From Streptomyces qinzhouensis (GTDB lineage: Bacteria; Actinomycetota; Actinomycetes; Streptomycetales; Streptomycetaceae), in contig NZ_CP042266.1 of assembly GCF_007856155.1 (NCBI RefSeq), positions 6,386,001 to 6,450,000 on the forward strand: DNA of 64,000 bases, read 5' to 3'. Positions 46,948 to 56,247 of the stretch are shown here, piece by piece; positions within the stretch are counted from its first letter, which is position 1, and every line of letters begins with the position of its first letter. The position numbers and the translations under genes are program-made. Under the pieces are notes generated by a model, which searched no databases, was not told the DNA's origin, and was given only the letters and a program-made list of their open reading frames with translations.

Positions 46948-48198
46948 ATGTCCCCGACCGAGTCCGCCGCCACCGCTCCGACCGGGTCCCTTCCCTCGTT
47001 CACCGGCGACGCCCGCCCCTACGGCGGCGGTGACCCCTACGCCGACTACCGCACCGCCGACTTCCCCTTCACCCACCGCGCCGACCTCGCCGACCGGCGA
47101 CTGGGCGCGGCCGTGATCGCCGCCAACGACGAGTTCTTCGCCGACCGCGAGAATCTGCTGATCCCCACGCCCGCCGTATTCGACCCCGAGCACTTCGGCC
47201 ACAAGGGCAAGATCATGGACGGCTGGGAGACCCGCCGCCGCCGCGGCGCGACCGCCCGGGCACCGCACCCCGCCGACGACGACCACGACTGGGCCCTGAT
47301 CCGCCTCGGCGCCCCCGGCATCGTCCGCGGCATCGTCGTCGACACCGCCCACTTCCGCGGCAACTACCCCCGCTCGGTGTCGGTCCGGGCCACCTCCGTA
47401 CCCGGCAGCCCCTCTCCCGAAGACCTCCTCGCGAATGACGTCGAGTGGACCACCCTCGTCCCCCGTACACCCGTCGGCGGCCACGCGGCCAACGGCTTCG
47501 CCGTCTCCCTCGAACGCCGCTTCACCCATCTCCGGCTGAATCAGCACCCCGACGGTGGGATCGCCCGGCTGCGGGTCCACGGAGACATCGTCCCCGACCC
47601 CGGCTGGCTGGCCGCCCTCGGCGCCTTCGACCTCGCGGCCCTGGAGAACGGCGGCCGGGTCGTGGACGCCTCCGACCGCTTCTACTCACCCGCCACCAAC
47701 ACCATCCGGCCCGGCCGTTCCCGGAAGATGGACGACGGCTGGGAGACCCGCCGCCGCCGCGACCACGGCAACGACTGGATCCATTACCGTCTCGTCGAAC
47801 GGGCCGAGATCCGCGCGGTCGAGATCGACACCGCGTATCTCAAGGGCAACAGCGCGGGCTGGGCGGCCCTCTCGGTCCGCGACACCGGCCCTGGCACCGG
47901 CCCTGGCACCGGCCCTGGCACCGGCCCTGGCACCGGCACCGGTGGTGGCACCGGTGGTGGCACCGGCGGCGGTCCGGGCGAGGGTACGGACGGCGGTGAG
48001 TGGACCGAGATACTGCCCCGCACCCGCCTCCAGCCGGACACCAACCACCGCTTCCTCCTCGATTCCCCCGTCACGGCCCGGGACGTCCGGATCGACATCT
48101 ATCCCGACGGCGGCATCTCCCGGCTCCGTCTCTTCGGCGCCCTCACCCCCGAGGCCACCGCCCGGCTCACCGCCCGCCACCGCGAACTCGGCGGCTGA
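46948..48198 (+). CDS. alc: Allantoicase
   Basis: A 416-residue enzyme hydrolysing allantoate to ureidoglycolate and urea. It shows the internal duplication typical of the family: GKIMDGWETRRRR in the first jelly-roll domain and RKMDDGWETRRRR in the second, with NQHPDGGIARLRVHG matched by DIYPDGGISRLRLFG. Domain two carries a Gly/Pro/Thr-rich insertion (residues about 313-345) encoded by 12-base repeats, absent from typical homologues. GAAAGGA precedes the ATG two bases after allB. Confidence 0.95.
   Translation: MSPTESAATAPTGSLPSFTGDARPYGGGDPYADYRTADFPFTHRADLADRRLGAAVIAANDEFFADRENLLIPTPAVFDPEHFGHKGKIMDGWETRRRRGATARAPHPADDDHDWALIRLGAPGIVRGIVVDTAHFRGNYPRSVSVRATSVPGSPSPEDLLANDVEWTTLVPRTPVGGHAANGFAVSLERRFTHLRLNQHPDGGIARLRVHGDIVPDPGWLAALGAFDLAALENGGRVVDASDRFYSPATNTIRPGRSRKMDDGWETRRRRDHGNDWIHYRLVERAEIRAVEIDTAYLKGNSAGWAALSVRDTGPGTGPGTGPGTGPGTGTGGGTGGGTGGGPGEGTDGGEWTEILPRTRLQPDTNHRFLLDSPVTARDVRIDIYPDGGISRLRLFGALTPEATARLTARHRELGG
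47884..47969 (+). repeat. 12-bp tandem repeats inside alc
   Basis: accggccctggc occurs four times in a row (47884-47931), followed by related accggtggtggc units. They encode G-T-G-P and G-T-G-G runs in a surface loop of the second allantoicase domain. Confidence 0.8.
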
Positions 48199-48246
48199 TC
48201 ACAGGGGACCGCCCCCCCCCGCGGAGTCCCGCCTTCCCGCGGCCCC

Positions 48247-48462
48247 TCAACGGGAGCGGGACTCCCCGATCATCACCATGACGAAGCCGACCACGGCGAT
48301 CACGACATGGGTGAAGAGCGCCTGCTCCCGCAGCAGCCCCACGTTCTCGGTGAGCCGCTCGGTAAACCCCAGGAAGGGGAACCAGCCCGTCAGCTCCCGG
48401 ATCACCCCGGCCGAACCGAGGACCAGCAGCACCCCGCCCACGGACTCCAGAATCTTCTTCAT
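48247..48462 (-). CDS. Small membrane protein
   Basis: A 71-residue protein with two hydrophobic segments (ILESVGGVLLVLGSAGVI and FTHVVIAVVGFVMVMIG) separated by a polar stretch ELTGWFPFLGFTERLTENVG. No family recognised. ATG 48462 is the start nearest to the first membrane helix. It sits between alc (convergent) and the histidine kinase gene (divergent). Confidence 0.6.
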   Translation of the reverse strand: MKKILESVGGVLLVLGSAGVIRELTGWFPFLGFTERLTENVGLLREQALFTHVVIAVVGFVMVMIGESRSR

Positions 48463-48607
48463 GCCACCGATGCTGGCGGACCGCACCGCACCGGCGCGTC
48501 CGCCGTCGGCACCCGCTCGGTAGCCGAAAGTCTCGGCCTCCCCGACTTTGGTAGCGTCTCGGCGCCACCCGGCGGCGGGACCCGTTCCGCCTGCGTAACG
48601 TGGTCGT

Positions 48608-49861
48608 ATGACCCGCACGGAATACTCCTGGCTGCTGCCGTCGGCCATGGCGGCGGACCCGGATCTGTACGACCCAGGACCGGCGGGTGAACGCTCCGTC
48701 CGCCCCCCTGCCCGCGGCCGGGTCCGGCGCACCGTGCGCGACTGGATCGTCGATCTGGTCTTCTTCCTCTTCGCCGCCCTGATGGCGCTGGTCGTCGTCG
48801 AGCAGAGCGATCAATTCGGCAACAGCCGGGCCGTCGTCCACTTCGACGAACTCGTCGGCCTGCTGAGCTGCGGCGCCATCTGGCTGCGCCGCCGCTGGCC
48901 CGTCCAGCTCGCTCTCGGCCTCGCCCTGGTCGGCGTCTTGTCCCCGGCTGTCGCCGGGGCCCTGATCGTCGCCATATTCAGCCTCGCCGTCCACCGGCCC
49001 TTCAGACCGGTCGCGATCGTCGGCGGCATCATGATCGCCTTCGGGGTGGTCCAGCCCTTCGTCCGCACCGATCCGACCACCTCCGCAGGCGCCTCCATCG
49101 CCGCCGGGCTGGTCATCCTGCTGCTGGCGACCGGCTGGGGCATGCTGGTCCGCTCCCAGCGGCAGTTGTACGTCGCCCTGCGCGAACGCGCCCACCGGGC
49201 CGAGACCGAGGCCGCGCTCCGGGCCGAACAGGCGCAGCGACTGGCCCGCGAGGCCATCGCCCGCGAGATGCACGATGTCCTCGCCCACCGGCTGACCCTG
49301 CTCAGCGTGCATGCCGGCGCCCTGGAATTCCGCCCCGACGCACCCCCCGCCGAGATCGCCCGGGCCGCCGGGGTGATCCGCGACAGCTCCCACGACGCCC
49401 TCCAGGACCTGCGCCAGATCATCGGTGTCCTGCGCGCCCCCGGCGACGGCGGTCCCGGCGACCGGCCGCAGCCGACGCTGGCCACCCTCGACGCCCTGGT
49501 CGAAGAGTCCCGCGAGGCGGGCATGGCGGTAGTCCTCGACAACCGTATCCAGGACCCGGACCGGGTGCCCGCCGCCCTCGGCCGTACCGTCTACCGCATC
49601 GCCCAGGAGGGCCTCACCAACGCCCGCAAACACGCCCCCGGCGCCGAGGTCACCGTCGCCGTCACCGGCGCCCCGGGCAACGGTGTCGTCGTCGCGGTCG
49701 ACAATCCGGCACCCGCCGGACCCTTCGAGGCCGTTCCCGGATCCGGCCAGGGGCTGATCGGCCTCACCGAACGCGCCACTCTCGCGGGCGGCAGCCTGGA
49801 GCACGGGCGGACGGGCGACGGCGGATTCCATGTCCGGGCCTGGCTACCGTGGGCCGCATGA
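48608..49861 (+). CDS. NarL-type sensor histidine kinase
   Basis: A 417-residue membrane kinase. Residues about 30-185 contain five to six membrane helices. The HisKA_3 dimerisation box reads AIAREMHDVLAHRLTLLSVHAG (phospho-His about 222), and the ATPase domain ends in VAVDNPAPAG and GQGLIGLTERATLAGG. The ATG has no ribosome site and may be leaderless. The stop overlaps the response-regulator start (ATGA). The signal is unknown; no extracytoplasmic domain is evident. Confidence 0.92.
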   Translation: MTRTEYSWLLPSAMAADPDLYDPGPAGERSVRPPARGRVRRTVRDWIVDLVFFLFAALMALVVVEQSDQFGNSRAVVHFDELVGLLSCGAIWLRRRWPVQLALGLALVGVLSPAVAGALIVAIFSLAVHRPFRPVAIVGGIMIAFGVVQPFVRTDPTTSAGASIAAGLVILLLATGWGMLVRSQRQLYVALRERAHRAETEAALRAEQAQRLAREAIAREMHDVLAHRLTLLSVHAGALEFRPDAPPAEIARAAGVIRDSSHDALQDLRQIIGVLRAPGDGGPGDRPQPTLATLDALVEESREAGMAVVLDNRIQDPDRVPAALGRTVYRIAQEGLTNARKHAPGAEVTVAVTGAPGNGVVVAVDNPAPAGPFEAVPGSGQGLIGLTERATLAGGSLEHGRTGDGGFHVRAWLPWAA

Positions 49862-50550
49862 CCATCCGACTCCTCGTCGTCGACGACGACCCCCTGGTCC
49901 GCGCGGGACTCTCGCTGATGCTCGGCGGCGCCGACGACCTGCTGATCGTCGGCGAGGCCGCGGACGGCTCCGAGGTGCCCGCACTGGTCCAACGGCTCGC
50001 CCCGGACGTGGTCCTGATGGACATCCGGATGCCGGACGTCGACGGGCTGCGCGCCACCGAGGAACTGCGCCGCCGCCCCGGCGCCCCCGAGGTCGTCGTG
50101 CTGACCACCTTCCACGCGGACGAGCAGGTACTGCGGGCCCTGCGGGCGGGCGCCGCCGGTTTCGTCCTCAAGGACACCCCGCCCGCCGAGATCGTCGCGG
50201 CGGTCCGCCGGGTCGCGGGCGGTGAGCCGGTGCTCTCGCCCGCCGTCACCCGCCAGTTGATGAGCCATGTCGCCGGACAGTCCCCGGGGCCCGGCGGCGA
50301 TCCGCGCCGGAAAGCCGCGCTCACCGCCATCGCCCTGCTCGCGGAGCGGGAACGGGAGGTCGCCGTCGGTATCGGCCGCGGCCGGTCCAACGCCGAGATC
50401 GCCGGCACCCTCTATATGAGCGTCCCGACGGTCAAGACCCATGTCTCGCGCATCCTGGCCAAACTGGGCTTCAACAACCGTGTCCAGATCGCGCTCCTCG
50501 TCCATGACGCCGGACTGCTCGACGACGACGAGCCGGGCCCGGCGACGTAG
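49858..50550 (+). CDS. NarL/FixJ-family response regulator
   Basis: A 230-residue regulator: receiver domain with VVDDDPLVRAGL, the phospho-acceptor in VVLMDIRMPDVDG, VVLTTFHADEQ and GFVLKDTPP; C-terminal LuxR HTH in AEREREVAVGIGRGRSNAEI and VPTVKTHVSRILAKLGFNNR. Coupled by a 4-base overlap to the histidine kinase upstream. The P450 gene follows after 10 bases and is probably in the same transcript. Confidence 0.94.
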   Translation: MTIRLLVVDDDPLVRAGLSLMLGGADDLLIVGEAADGSEVPALVQRLAPDVVLMDIRMPDVDGLRATEELRRRPGAPEVVVLTTFHADEQVLRALRAGAAGFVLKDTPPAEIVAAVRRVAGGEPVLSPAVTRQLMSHVAGQSPGPGGDPRRKAALTAIALLAEREREVAVGIGRGRSNAEIAGTLYMSVPTVKTHVSRILAKLGFNNRVQIALLVHDAGLLDDDEPGPAT

Positions 50551-50560
50551 CCTGGGCCGC

Positions 50561-51739
50561 ATGGGGACCATCGACCTGAGCGACTGGCACGGTTTCACCG
50601 AGAACCCTTATCCGTACTACGCGGCCGCGCGCGAACAGGGCCCGGTGCACCGGGTCCATGGCACGGAAGGCACCTTCTGGCTGATCGTCGGCCATCAGGA
50701 GGCCCGGGCCGCCCTCACCGACGAACGGCTCGTCAAATCCCCCGACGCGGTGGGCTTCTCCTCCCTCGAAGGCCGGATCATCGGCCCCAACCTGCTGGAG
50801 GTCGACCCGCCCGACCACACCCGGCTGCGGAAGCTGGTGGCCCGTGAGTTCACCATGCGACGGGTGGAGCAACTCGCCCCGCGCATCGAGGAGATCACCG
50901 GTGAACTGCTCGACGCGATGCTCCCGGCCGGGCGCGCCGATCTGATCGGCGCCTTCGCCTTCCCGCTGCCCATCATCGTCATCTGCGAACTGCTGGGGGT
51001 GCCGCCGGGCGACCGCGACTCCTTCCGGATCTGGTCCCACAGCATCGTGGCCCCCGAGGACCAGTCCGAGGTGGAGCCGGCGCTGATCTCCCTGGGGGCC
51101 TATCTGGACGAGCTGATCGAGACCAAACGGCGCGAGGGCGCCACCGGAGACCTGCTCTCCGATCTGATCCGCGCCCGCGACGAGTCCGACGACCGGCTCT
51201 CCGCGCCCGAACTGTGCGCCCTCGGTTTTCTGCTGCTGATCGCCGGCCATGAGACCACCGTCAATCTGATCGGCAACGGGGTACGGGCGCTGCTCACCCA
51301 TCCGGAACAACTGGCCGCCCTCCGGGCCGATCCCGGGCTCCTCGACGGCGCGGTCGAGGAGATGCTCCGCTATGACGGCCCGGTGGAGACCTCCACCCTG
51401 CGCTACAGCGCCGAGGCGGTGCCGATCGGCGGCACCGTGATCCCGGCGGGCGAGGTCGTCCTGGTCGGACTGGGCGCGGCGGACCACGATCCGGCCCGCT
51501 TCCACGATCCCGCACCCGAAGTCTTCGACATCCGCCGCGACACCCGGGGCCATCTCGCCTTCGGGCACGGTATCCACTTCTGTGTGGGCGCCCCGCTGGC
51601 CAGGCTGGAGGCCCGGATCGCGCTGACAGCCCTGCTCGACCGCTGCCCCGGCCTGGCGGCGGACACCTCGGCCGGACCGCCGGAGTGGCTGCCGGGTCTG
51701 CTGATGCGGGGCACCCGCACCCTCCCGGTCCGCTGGTAG
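50561..51739 (+). CDS. Cytochrome P450 (CYP105/107-like)
   Basis: A 392-residue soluble bacterial P450. I-helix LLIAGHETTVNLIGN, E-x-x-R in VEEMLRYDGPVETSTLRY, and heme loop LAFGHGIHFCVGAPLARLEARIAL with the axial Cys. Such enzymes hydroxylate or epoxidise secondary metabolites or xenobiotics using ferredoxin; no ferredoxin gene is adjacent. Ten bases after the response regulator, so probably cotranscribed with the two-component system. Confidence 0.93.
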   Translation: MGTIDLSDWHGFTENPYPYYAAAREQGPVHRVHGTEGTFWLIVGHQEARAALTDERLVKSPDAVGFSSLEGRIIGPNLLEVDPPDHTRLRKLVAREFTMRRVEQLAPRIEEITGELLDAMLPAGRADLIGAFAFPLPIIVICELLGVPPGDRDSFRIWSHSIVAPEDQSEVEPALISLGAYLDELIETKRREGATGDLLSDLIRARDESDDRLSAPELCALGFLLLIAGHETTVNLIGNGVRALLTHPEQLAALRADPGLLDGAVEEMLRYDGPVETSTLRYSAEAVPIGGTVIPAGEVVLVGLGAADHDPARFHDPAPEVFDIRRDTRGHLAFGHGIHFCVGAPLARLEARIALTALLDRCPGLAADTSAGPPEWLPGLLMRGTRTLPVRW

Positions 51740-51830
51740 CCGGTAGCGACAGCCCGACAGCCCGACAGCCCGACAGCTCACGCGGGCTGCCGGGCCACGC
51801 GGGCTGCCGGGCCACCGGCGCGCCCGGATC

Positions 51831-52838
51831 TCAGCCGCCGGCCGGGATCTCGGCGAGGGCCACCGGACGGCGCTCCCGGCGCGACAGCTCGCAGGCCTCG
51901 GCGATCCGCAGCGCCGCCAGCGCCTCCCGGCCGTCGCAGGGATTGGCCGTCTCGCCCCGGACCAGGCCCAGAAAGGCGTCCAGCTCCGCCTCGTACGCGG
52001 GGGCGAACCGCTCCAGAAAGCCGGGCCACGGCCGCTCCGGCCGACCGGGAGCCCCCGGTTCCGCCGAGGTCAGCGGGGTCCGGTCGCCGAGCCCGACCAC
52101 GATCTGGTCCAGCTCGCCCGCCAGCTCCATCCGGACGTCGTACCCGGCGCCGTTCACCCGGGTGGCGGTCGCCGTCGCCAGCGTGCCGTCGTCGAGGGTG
52201 AGCAGGACCGCGGCCGTGTCCACGTCCCCCGCCTCGCGGAACATCCCCGGACCGGCGTCCGAGCCGGCCGCGTAGACCTCCGTGACCTCCCGGCCCGTGA
52301 CCCACCGCACGATGTCGAAGTCATGGACCAGACAGTCCCGGTACAGCCCGCCGGAGAGCGGCAGATATCCGGCGGGCGGCGGCGCCGGGTCCGAACTCGT
52401 CGCCCGTACGGTGTGGAGCCGGCCGAGCCGCCCCGAGCGCACCCGCTGCCGGGCGGCGGCGTAGCCGGCGTCGAACCGCCGCATGAACCCGATCTGGAGC
52501 TCCGTACCCGCCCTCGCCACCTCGTGCAGGGCCCGGGCCGTGCCCGGCAGATCCACGGCGATCGGCTTCTCGCAGAACACCGGCAGCCCGGCCCGGGCGG
52601 CCCGGCCGATCAGCTCGGCATGGGAAGCGGTCGCCGAGGCGATCACCACCGCGTCCACCCCCGCGGCGAAGACCTCGTCGGGCCCGGCCACGGCCGCCGC
52701 CCCCGTCCGCTCCGCCACCGCCGCCGCCCGGGCGGCGTCCGCGTCCGCCACGACCAGGGAGCCGACCGCCGGATGGCGACCCAGGACACCCGAGTGGAAA
52801 GTGCCGATACGTCCCGTACCGATGAGTCCGATGCGCAT
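51831..52838 (-). CDS. Gfo/Idh/MocA-family oxidoreductase (inositol-2-dehydrogenase-like)
   Basis: A 335-residue NAD(P)-dependent sugar/polyol dehydrogenase: MRIGLIGTGRIGTFHSGVL (dinucleotide fold), PVFCEKPIAVDLPGTARALHE (catalytic Lys in E-K-P), LQIGFMRRFDAGY and LYRDCLVHDFDIVRWVTG (second active-site segment, H-D-x-D). The pattern is closest to inositol 2-dehydrogenase. Divergent from the GntR regulator, with a shared promoter/operator. Probably acts on the solute brought in by the ABC transporter at 54-57 kb. Confidence 0.88.
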   Translation of the reverse strand: MRIGLIGTGRIGTFHSGVLGRHPAVGSLVVADADAARAAAVAERTGAAAVAGPDEVFAAGVDAVVIASATASHAELIGRAARAGLPVFCEKPIAVDLPGTARALHEVARAGTELQIGFMRRFDAGYAAARQRVRSGRLGRLHTVRATSSDPAPPPAGYLPLSGGLYRDCLVHDFDIVRWVTGREVTEVYAAGSDAGPGMFREAGDVDTAAVLLTLDDGTLATATATRVNGAGYDVRMELAGELDQIVVGLGDRTPLTSAEPGAPGRPERPWPGFLERFAPAYEAELDAFLGLVRGETANPCDGREALAALRIAEACELSRRERRPVALAEIPAGG

Positions 52839-52844
52839 GCGCCA

Positions 52845-52889
52845 AAAATGAAGCCGGACGCCCACGCTGTCAAGACTTTGTCCTGACAA
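52845..52889 (-). promoter_or_regulatory. Promoter and GntR operator of the dehydrogenase gene
   Basis: On the minus strand TTGACA (52868-52873) and CATTTT (52845-52850) form a -35/-10 pair with a 17-base spacer. The -35 lies in a dyad, TTGTCAGGA...TCTTGACA (52868-52889), and the 15-base core GGACAAAGTCTTGAC recurs at 53814-53828. Confidence 0.65.
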
Positions 52890-52938
52890 CCGGACTTCAC
52901 GACTTCCCGTCAACATAAGAGCCCATTACGCTCGGCCC

Positions 52939-53712
52939 GTGCCCAAGCAGCCCAGACCAGAGCCGGACCCGTCCCGGTCGCTCCCGCTGAGCGTGGACCG
53001 CACCAGCCCGGTCCCGCTGTACTTCCAGCTGGCCCAGCAGCTGGAGTCCGCCATCGAGCGGGGGGTGCTCACCCCCGGCAGCCTGCTCGGCAATGAGATC
53101 GAACTGGCCGGGCGGCTCGGGCTGTCCCGCCCGACCGTCCGCCAGGCCATCCAGTCACTCGTCGACAAGGGCCTGCTGGTCCGCCGCCGGGGCATCGGCA
53201 CCCAGGTCGTGCACAGCCAGGTCAGACGGCCGCTGGAGCTGAGCAGCCTCTACGACGATCTGGAGGCGGCCGGACAGCGGCCGGCGACCGGCGTCCTCCG
53301 CAATGTCGTCACGGCGGCCACCGACCGGGTCGCGGCCGCCCTCGGGGTCGCCGAGGGCACCGAGGTCCACTCCGTCGAGCGGCTGCGCTACGCCCACGGG
53401 GAGCCGATGGCCCTGCTCACCAACTACCTCCCGGCCGGACTGCTCGCCCTGGACACCCCGGCACTGGAGAGCACGGGCCTCTACCGGCTGATGCGGGCCG
53501 CCGGGATCACCCTGCACAGCGCCCGGCAGACGGTGGGCGCCCGGGCCGTCACCGGCATCGAGGCCCTGCGGCTGACCGAGCAGCCCGGCGCCCCGGTGCT
53601 GACCATGGAGCGCACCACCTTCGACGACACCGGACGGGCGGTCGAGTACGGCGCCCATATCTACCGCGCCTCCCGCTACTCCTTCGAGTTCCAGCTCCTC
53701 GTCCGCCCCTGA
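52939..53712 (+). CDS. GntR-family (HutC/UTRA) regulator
   Basis: A 257-residue regulator: GntR winged HTH (YFQLAQQLESAIERGVLTPG, GLSRPTVRQAIQSLVDKGLL) and UTRA ligand domain (AAGITLHSARQTVGARAVTG, LTMERTTFDDTGRAVEYGAH). GTG start at 52939. It is flanked by the dehydrogenase and the sugar-type ABC genes, and a 15-base sequence is repeated at both promoters, so it most likely controls both. Confidence 0.92.
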   Translation: MPKQPRPEPDPSRSLPLSVDRTSPVPLYFQLAQQLESAIERGVLTPGSLLGNEIELAGRLGLSRPTVRQAIQSLVDKGLLVRRRGIGTQVVHSQVRRPLELSSLYDDLEAAGQRPATGVLRNVVTAATDRVAAALGVAEGTEVHSVERLRYAHGEPMALLTNYLPAGLLALDTPALESTGLYRLMRAAGITLHSARQTVGARAVTGIEALRLTEQPGAPVLTMERTTFDDTGRAVEYGAHIYRASRYSFEFQLLVRP

Positions 53713-53810
53713 ATCGGGGACCCCGCCGGTGAATCCGGGACCCCGCCGGGGCCGGGTGGCGCCCCCGGTCCGCTACCCGGTCACGTCCGAATGTCTGTTG
53801 GGTAAGAATG

Positions 53811-53852
53811 TTCGGACAAAGTCTTGACGGGGTCTCGTGGCAGCCGTAGAAA
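53811..53852 (+). promoter_or_regulatory. Promoter and GntR operator of the ABC operon
   Basis: TTGACG (53824-53829) and TAGAAA (53847-53852), 17-base spacer, with the 15-base GGACAAAGTCTTGAC at 53814-53828 overlapping the -35. A 7-bp dyad GTCCGAA (53785-53791)/TTCGGAC (53811-53817) overlaps the upstream edge. Confidence 0.65.
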
Positions 53853-53898
53853 CTCACCCAGCCGCAATCGGGCGGCCGGGAGGGAAGGCGGACCCACC

Positions 53899-54177
53899 AT
53901 GCGCGACCACCGCACGGCAGCAGCCCCGCTCACCGCGGGTGCACCCGTGCTCACCGCCGGGTGCGGCACATCCGGCAGGAAGGCGCCGGCGCCCCGGCGC
54001 GACCGGCCGCCGACGGCGCCCGATGAGCTCCGCGGCGTACCCGATGCCCACCCTCCGACCAGCCGTGACCCATACTTGGGCGGCTGGGGCGCGACATTTC
54101 GCCCCGCTGCCGTGCCACCGGGCGCGGCGGTCCGCAGGACGAGCGGTACGGCAAGAAGGGCACGGCGTCGTGGCTAG
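53899..54177 (+). CDS. Short lipobox-bearing leader reading frame
   Basis: A 92-residue frame with a very strong ribosome site (GGGAGGGAAGG) and ATG at 53899, the first after the promoter. It begins like a lipoprotein (PLTAGAPVLTAGC, Cys about 18) but then becomes Pro/Arg-rich without recognisable fold. It overlaps the binding-protein start by 8 bases. It could be a leader peptide, a degraded binding-protein duplicate or a chance frame. Confidence 0.4.
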   Translation: MRDHRTAAAPLTAGAPVLTAGCGTSGRKAPAPRRDRPPTAPDELRGVPDAHPPTSRDPYLGGWGATFRPAAVPPGAAVRRTSGTARRARRRG

Positions 54178-55186
54178 GGCAAAGACAGGGGTACGCGCGG
54201 TCGGCGCGCTGCTGGCGGCGGTGCTCGGTGCGTCCCTGGTGGGATGCAGCAGCACCGGCGGCAAGCGCGCCGCGGACGCCCGCAAGGCCCAGGCCGAGGC
54301 GGTCGGGAAGGCCGCGGTCTCCACACCCCGCTGGACCTTCGCCATGGTCACCCACTCGGGCGAGGGCGATACGTTCTGGGACATCGTCCAGAAGGGCGCC
54401 AAGGAGGCGTCCGCCAAGGACAACATCAACTTCCTGTACTCCAAGAGCGACGAGGCCCAGCAGCAGGCCCAGCTGGTCCAGGCCGCCATCGACAAGAAGG
54501 TCGACGGACTGATCGTCACCCTCGCCAAGCCCGACGCCATGAAGGACGTGGTGAAGAAGGCCGTCGCCGCCGGTATCCCGGTGATCACGATCAACTCGGG
54601 ATCCGCCCAGTCCAAGGAGTACGGCGCCCTGACCCATATCGGGCAGGACGAGAGCGTCGCGGGCGAGGCGGTCGGCGACGAACTGAACGAGCGCGGGAAG
54701 AAGAAGGCCGTCTGCGTTCTGCACGAACAGGGCAACGTCGGCCACGAGCAGCGCTGCGCCGGAGCGAAGAAGACCTTCGACGGCGAGCTGCAGAACCTCT
54801 ACGTCGACGGCACCAACATGCCCGACGTCCAGGCGTCCATCGAGGCCAAGCTCCAGACCGACCGGGCCATCGACGCGGTCGTCACCCTGGGCGCCCCCTT
54901 CGCGGACACCGCGGTCCGCGCCAAGGAGACGGCCCGCAGCAAGGCGGAGATCGACACCTTCGACCTCAATCCGAAGGTCGCCGCCGGACTGAAGGCCGGA
55001 ACCCTCGGCTTCGCCGTCGACCAGCAGCCCTATCTCCAGGGTTACGAGGCGGTCGACCTGCTCTGGCTCTACCGCTACAACGCCGACATGCTCGGCGGCG
55101 GCCGGCCCGTGCTCACCGGGCCGCAGATCGTCACCGAGGCCGAGGCGGCGCAGCTGGAGGACTACACCAAGCGGGGGACCCGATGA
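54170..55186 (+). CDS. Sugar-type ABC transporter binding lipoprotein
   Basis: A 338-residue periplasmic-binding-protein-4-like (RbsB/IbpA-type) lipoprotein. Lipobox LGASLVGC (Cys about 23). FAMVTHSGEGDTFWDIVQKGAKEA, IDKKVDGLIVTLAKPDAM, GIPVITINSGS and GQDESVAGEAVGDEL are typical of ribose/inositol binding proteins. GTG start at 54170 with GAAGGG about 10 bases upstream. The ligand is probably a sugar or polyol, with inositol plausible from the dehydrogenase next door. Confidence 0.92.
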   Translation: MARAKTGVRAVGALLAAVLGASLVGCSSTGGKRAADARKAQAEAVGKAAVSTPRWTFAMVTHSGEGDTFWDIVQKGAKEASAKDNINFLYSKSDEAQQQAQLVQAAIDKKVDGLIVTLAKPDAMKDVVKKAVAAGIPVITINSGSAQSKEYGALTHIGQDESVAGEAVGDELNERGKKKAVCVLHEQGNVGHEQRCAGAKKTFDGELQNLYVDGTNMPDVQASIEAKLQTDRAIDAVVTLGAPFADTAVRAKETARSKAEIDTFDLNPKVAAGLKAGTLGFAVDQQPYLQGYEAVDLLWLYRYNADMLGGGRPVLTGPQIVTEAEAAQLEDYTKRGTR

Positions 55187-56247
55187 GCTCGACCGCACCG
55201 CCACCGGTGGACCTCGGCAAGGGGTCCGCCGGGGACGAACGGCTGCTGACGGTCTCCCCGCTGCGCAGACTGCTGGGCCGCCCCGAACTGGGTTCGGTCG
55301 TCGGCGCGGTCGCCGTCTTCGTCTTCTTCTCGGTCGTCGCCGGCGACTTCTTCCAGGCCTCCAGCCTCTCGACCGTGCTCTACGCGGCCTCCACCATCGG
55401 GATCATGGCCGTCCCGGTCGCGCTGCTGATGATCGGCGGCGAGTTCGACCTCTCCGCCGGTGTCCTGGTCACCAGCTCGGCGCTGGTGTCGTCGATGTTC
55501 AGCTACCAGATGACCGCGAACGTCTGGGTCGGCGTCTTCGTCTCCCTGCTGGTCACCCTGGCCGTCGGGGTCTTCAACGGTCTGCTGCTGACCCTGACGA
55601 AGCTGCCCAGCTTCATCATCACGCTCGGCACCTTCCTGATGCTGACCGGGCTGAACCTCGGCTTCACCAAGCTGATCACCGGCCGGGTCTCGACCGACTC
55701 CATCAGCGATATGCAGGGCTTCGCCTCGGCGAAGAAGCTCTTCGCCTCCGAGCTGGTCATCGGGGACGTCACCCTGAAGGTGACCATCCTGTGGTGGTTC
55801 GGCCTGGTCGCCGTCGCCACCTGGGTCCTGCTGCGCACCCGCTTCGGAAACTGGATCTTCGCGGTGGGCGGTAACGCCGACGCGGCCCGCGCGGTGGGCG
55901 TCCCCGTCGTCCGGACCAGGATCGGCCTCTATCTGGGCGTGGCCTTCGCGGCCTGGATCTCCGGCCAGCACCTGCTGTTCTCGTACGACGTCGTGCAGTC
56001 CGGCGAGGGCGTCGGCAATGAGCTGATCTACATCATCGCCGCCGTCATCGGCGGCTGTCTGATCACCGGCGGCTACGGTTCGGCGATCGGTTCGGCGGTC
56101 GGTGCCTTCATCTTCGGCATGACCAGCAAGGGCATCGTCTACGCGGAGTGGAATCCGGACTGGTTCAAGTTCTTCCTCGGGGCGATGCTGCTTCTCGCCG
56201 CCCTGCTGAACGCATGGGTACGGAAACGGGCGGAGGCCACACGATGA
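55183..56247 (+). CDS. RbsC-like ABC permease
   Basis: A 354-residue membrane protein with about 9-10 helices of the BPD_transp_2 family: [63 protein letters not shown] (ATPase contact) and [22 protein letters not shown]. Start overlaps the binding protein's stop (ATGA); its own stop overlaps the ATPase gene likewise. Confidence 0.94.
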   Translation: MSSTAPPPVDLGKGSAGDERLLTVSPLRRLLGRPELGSVVGAVAVFVFFSVVAGDFFQASSLSTVLYAASTIGIMAVPVALLMIGGEFDLSAGVLVTSSALVSSMFSYQMTANVWVGVFVSLLVTLAVGVFNGLLLTLTKLPSFIITLGTFLMLTGLNLGFTKLITGRVSTDSISDMQGFASAKKLFASELVIGDVTLKVTILWWFGLVAVATWVLLRTRFGNWIFAVGGNADAARAVGVPVVRTRIGLYLGVAFAAWISGQHLLFSYDVVQSGEGVGNELIYIIAAVIGGCLITGGYGSAIGSAVGAFIFGMTSKGIVYAEWNPDWFKFFLGAMLLLAALLNAWVRKRAEATR

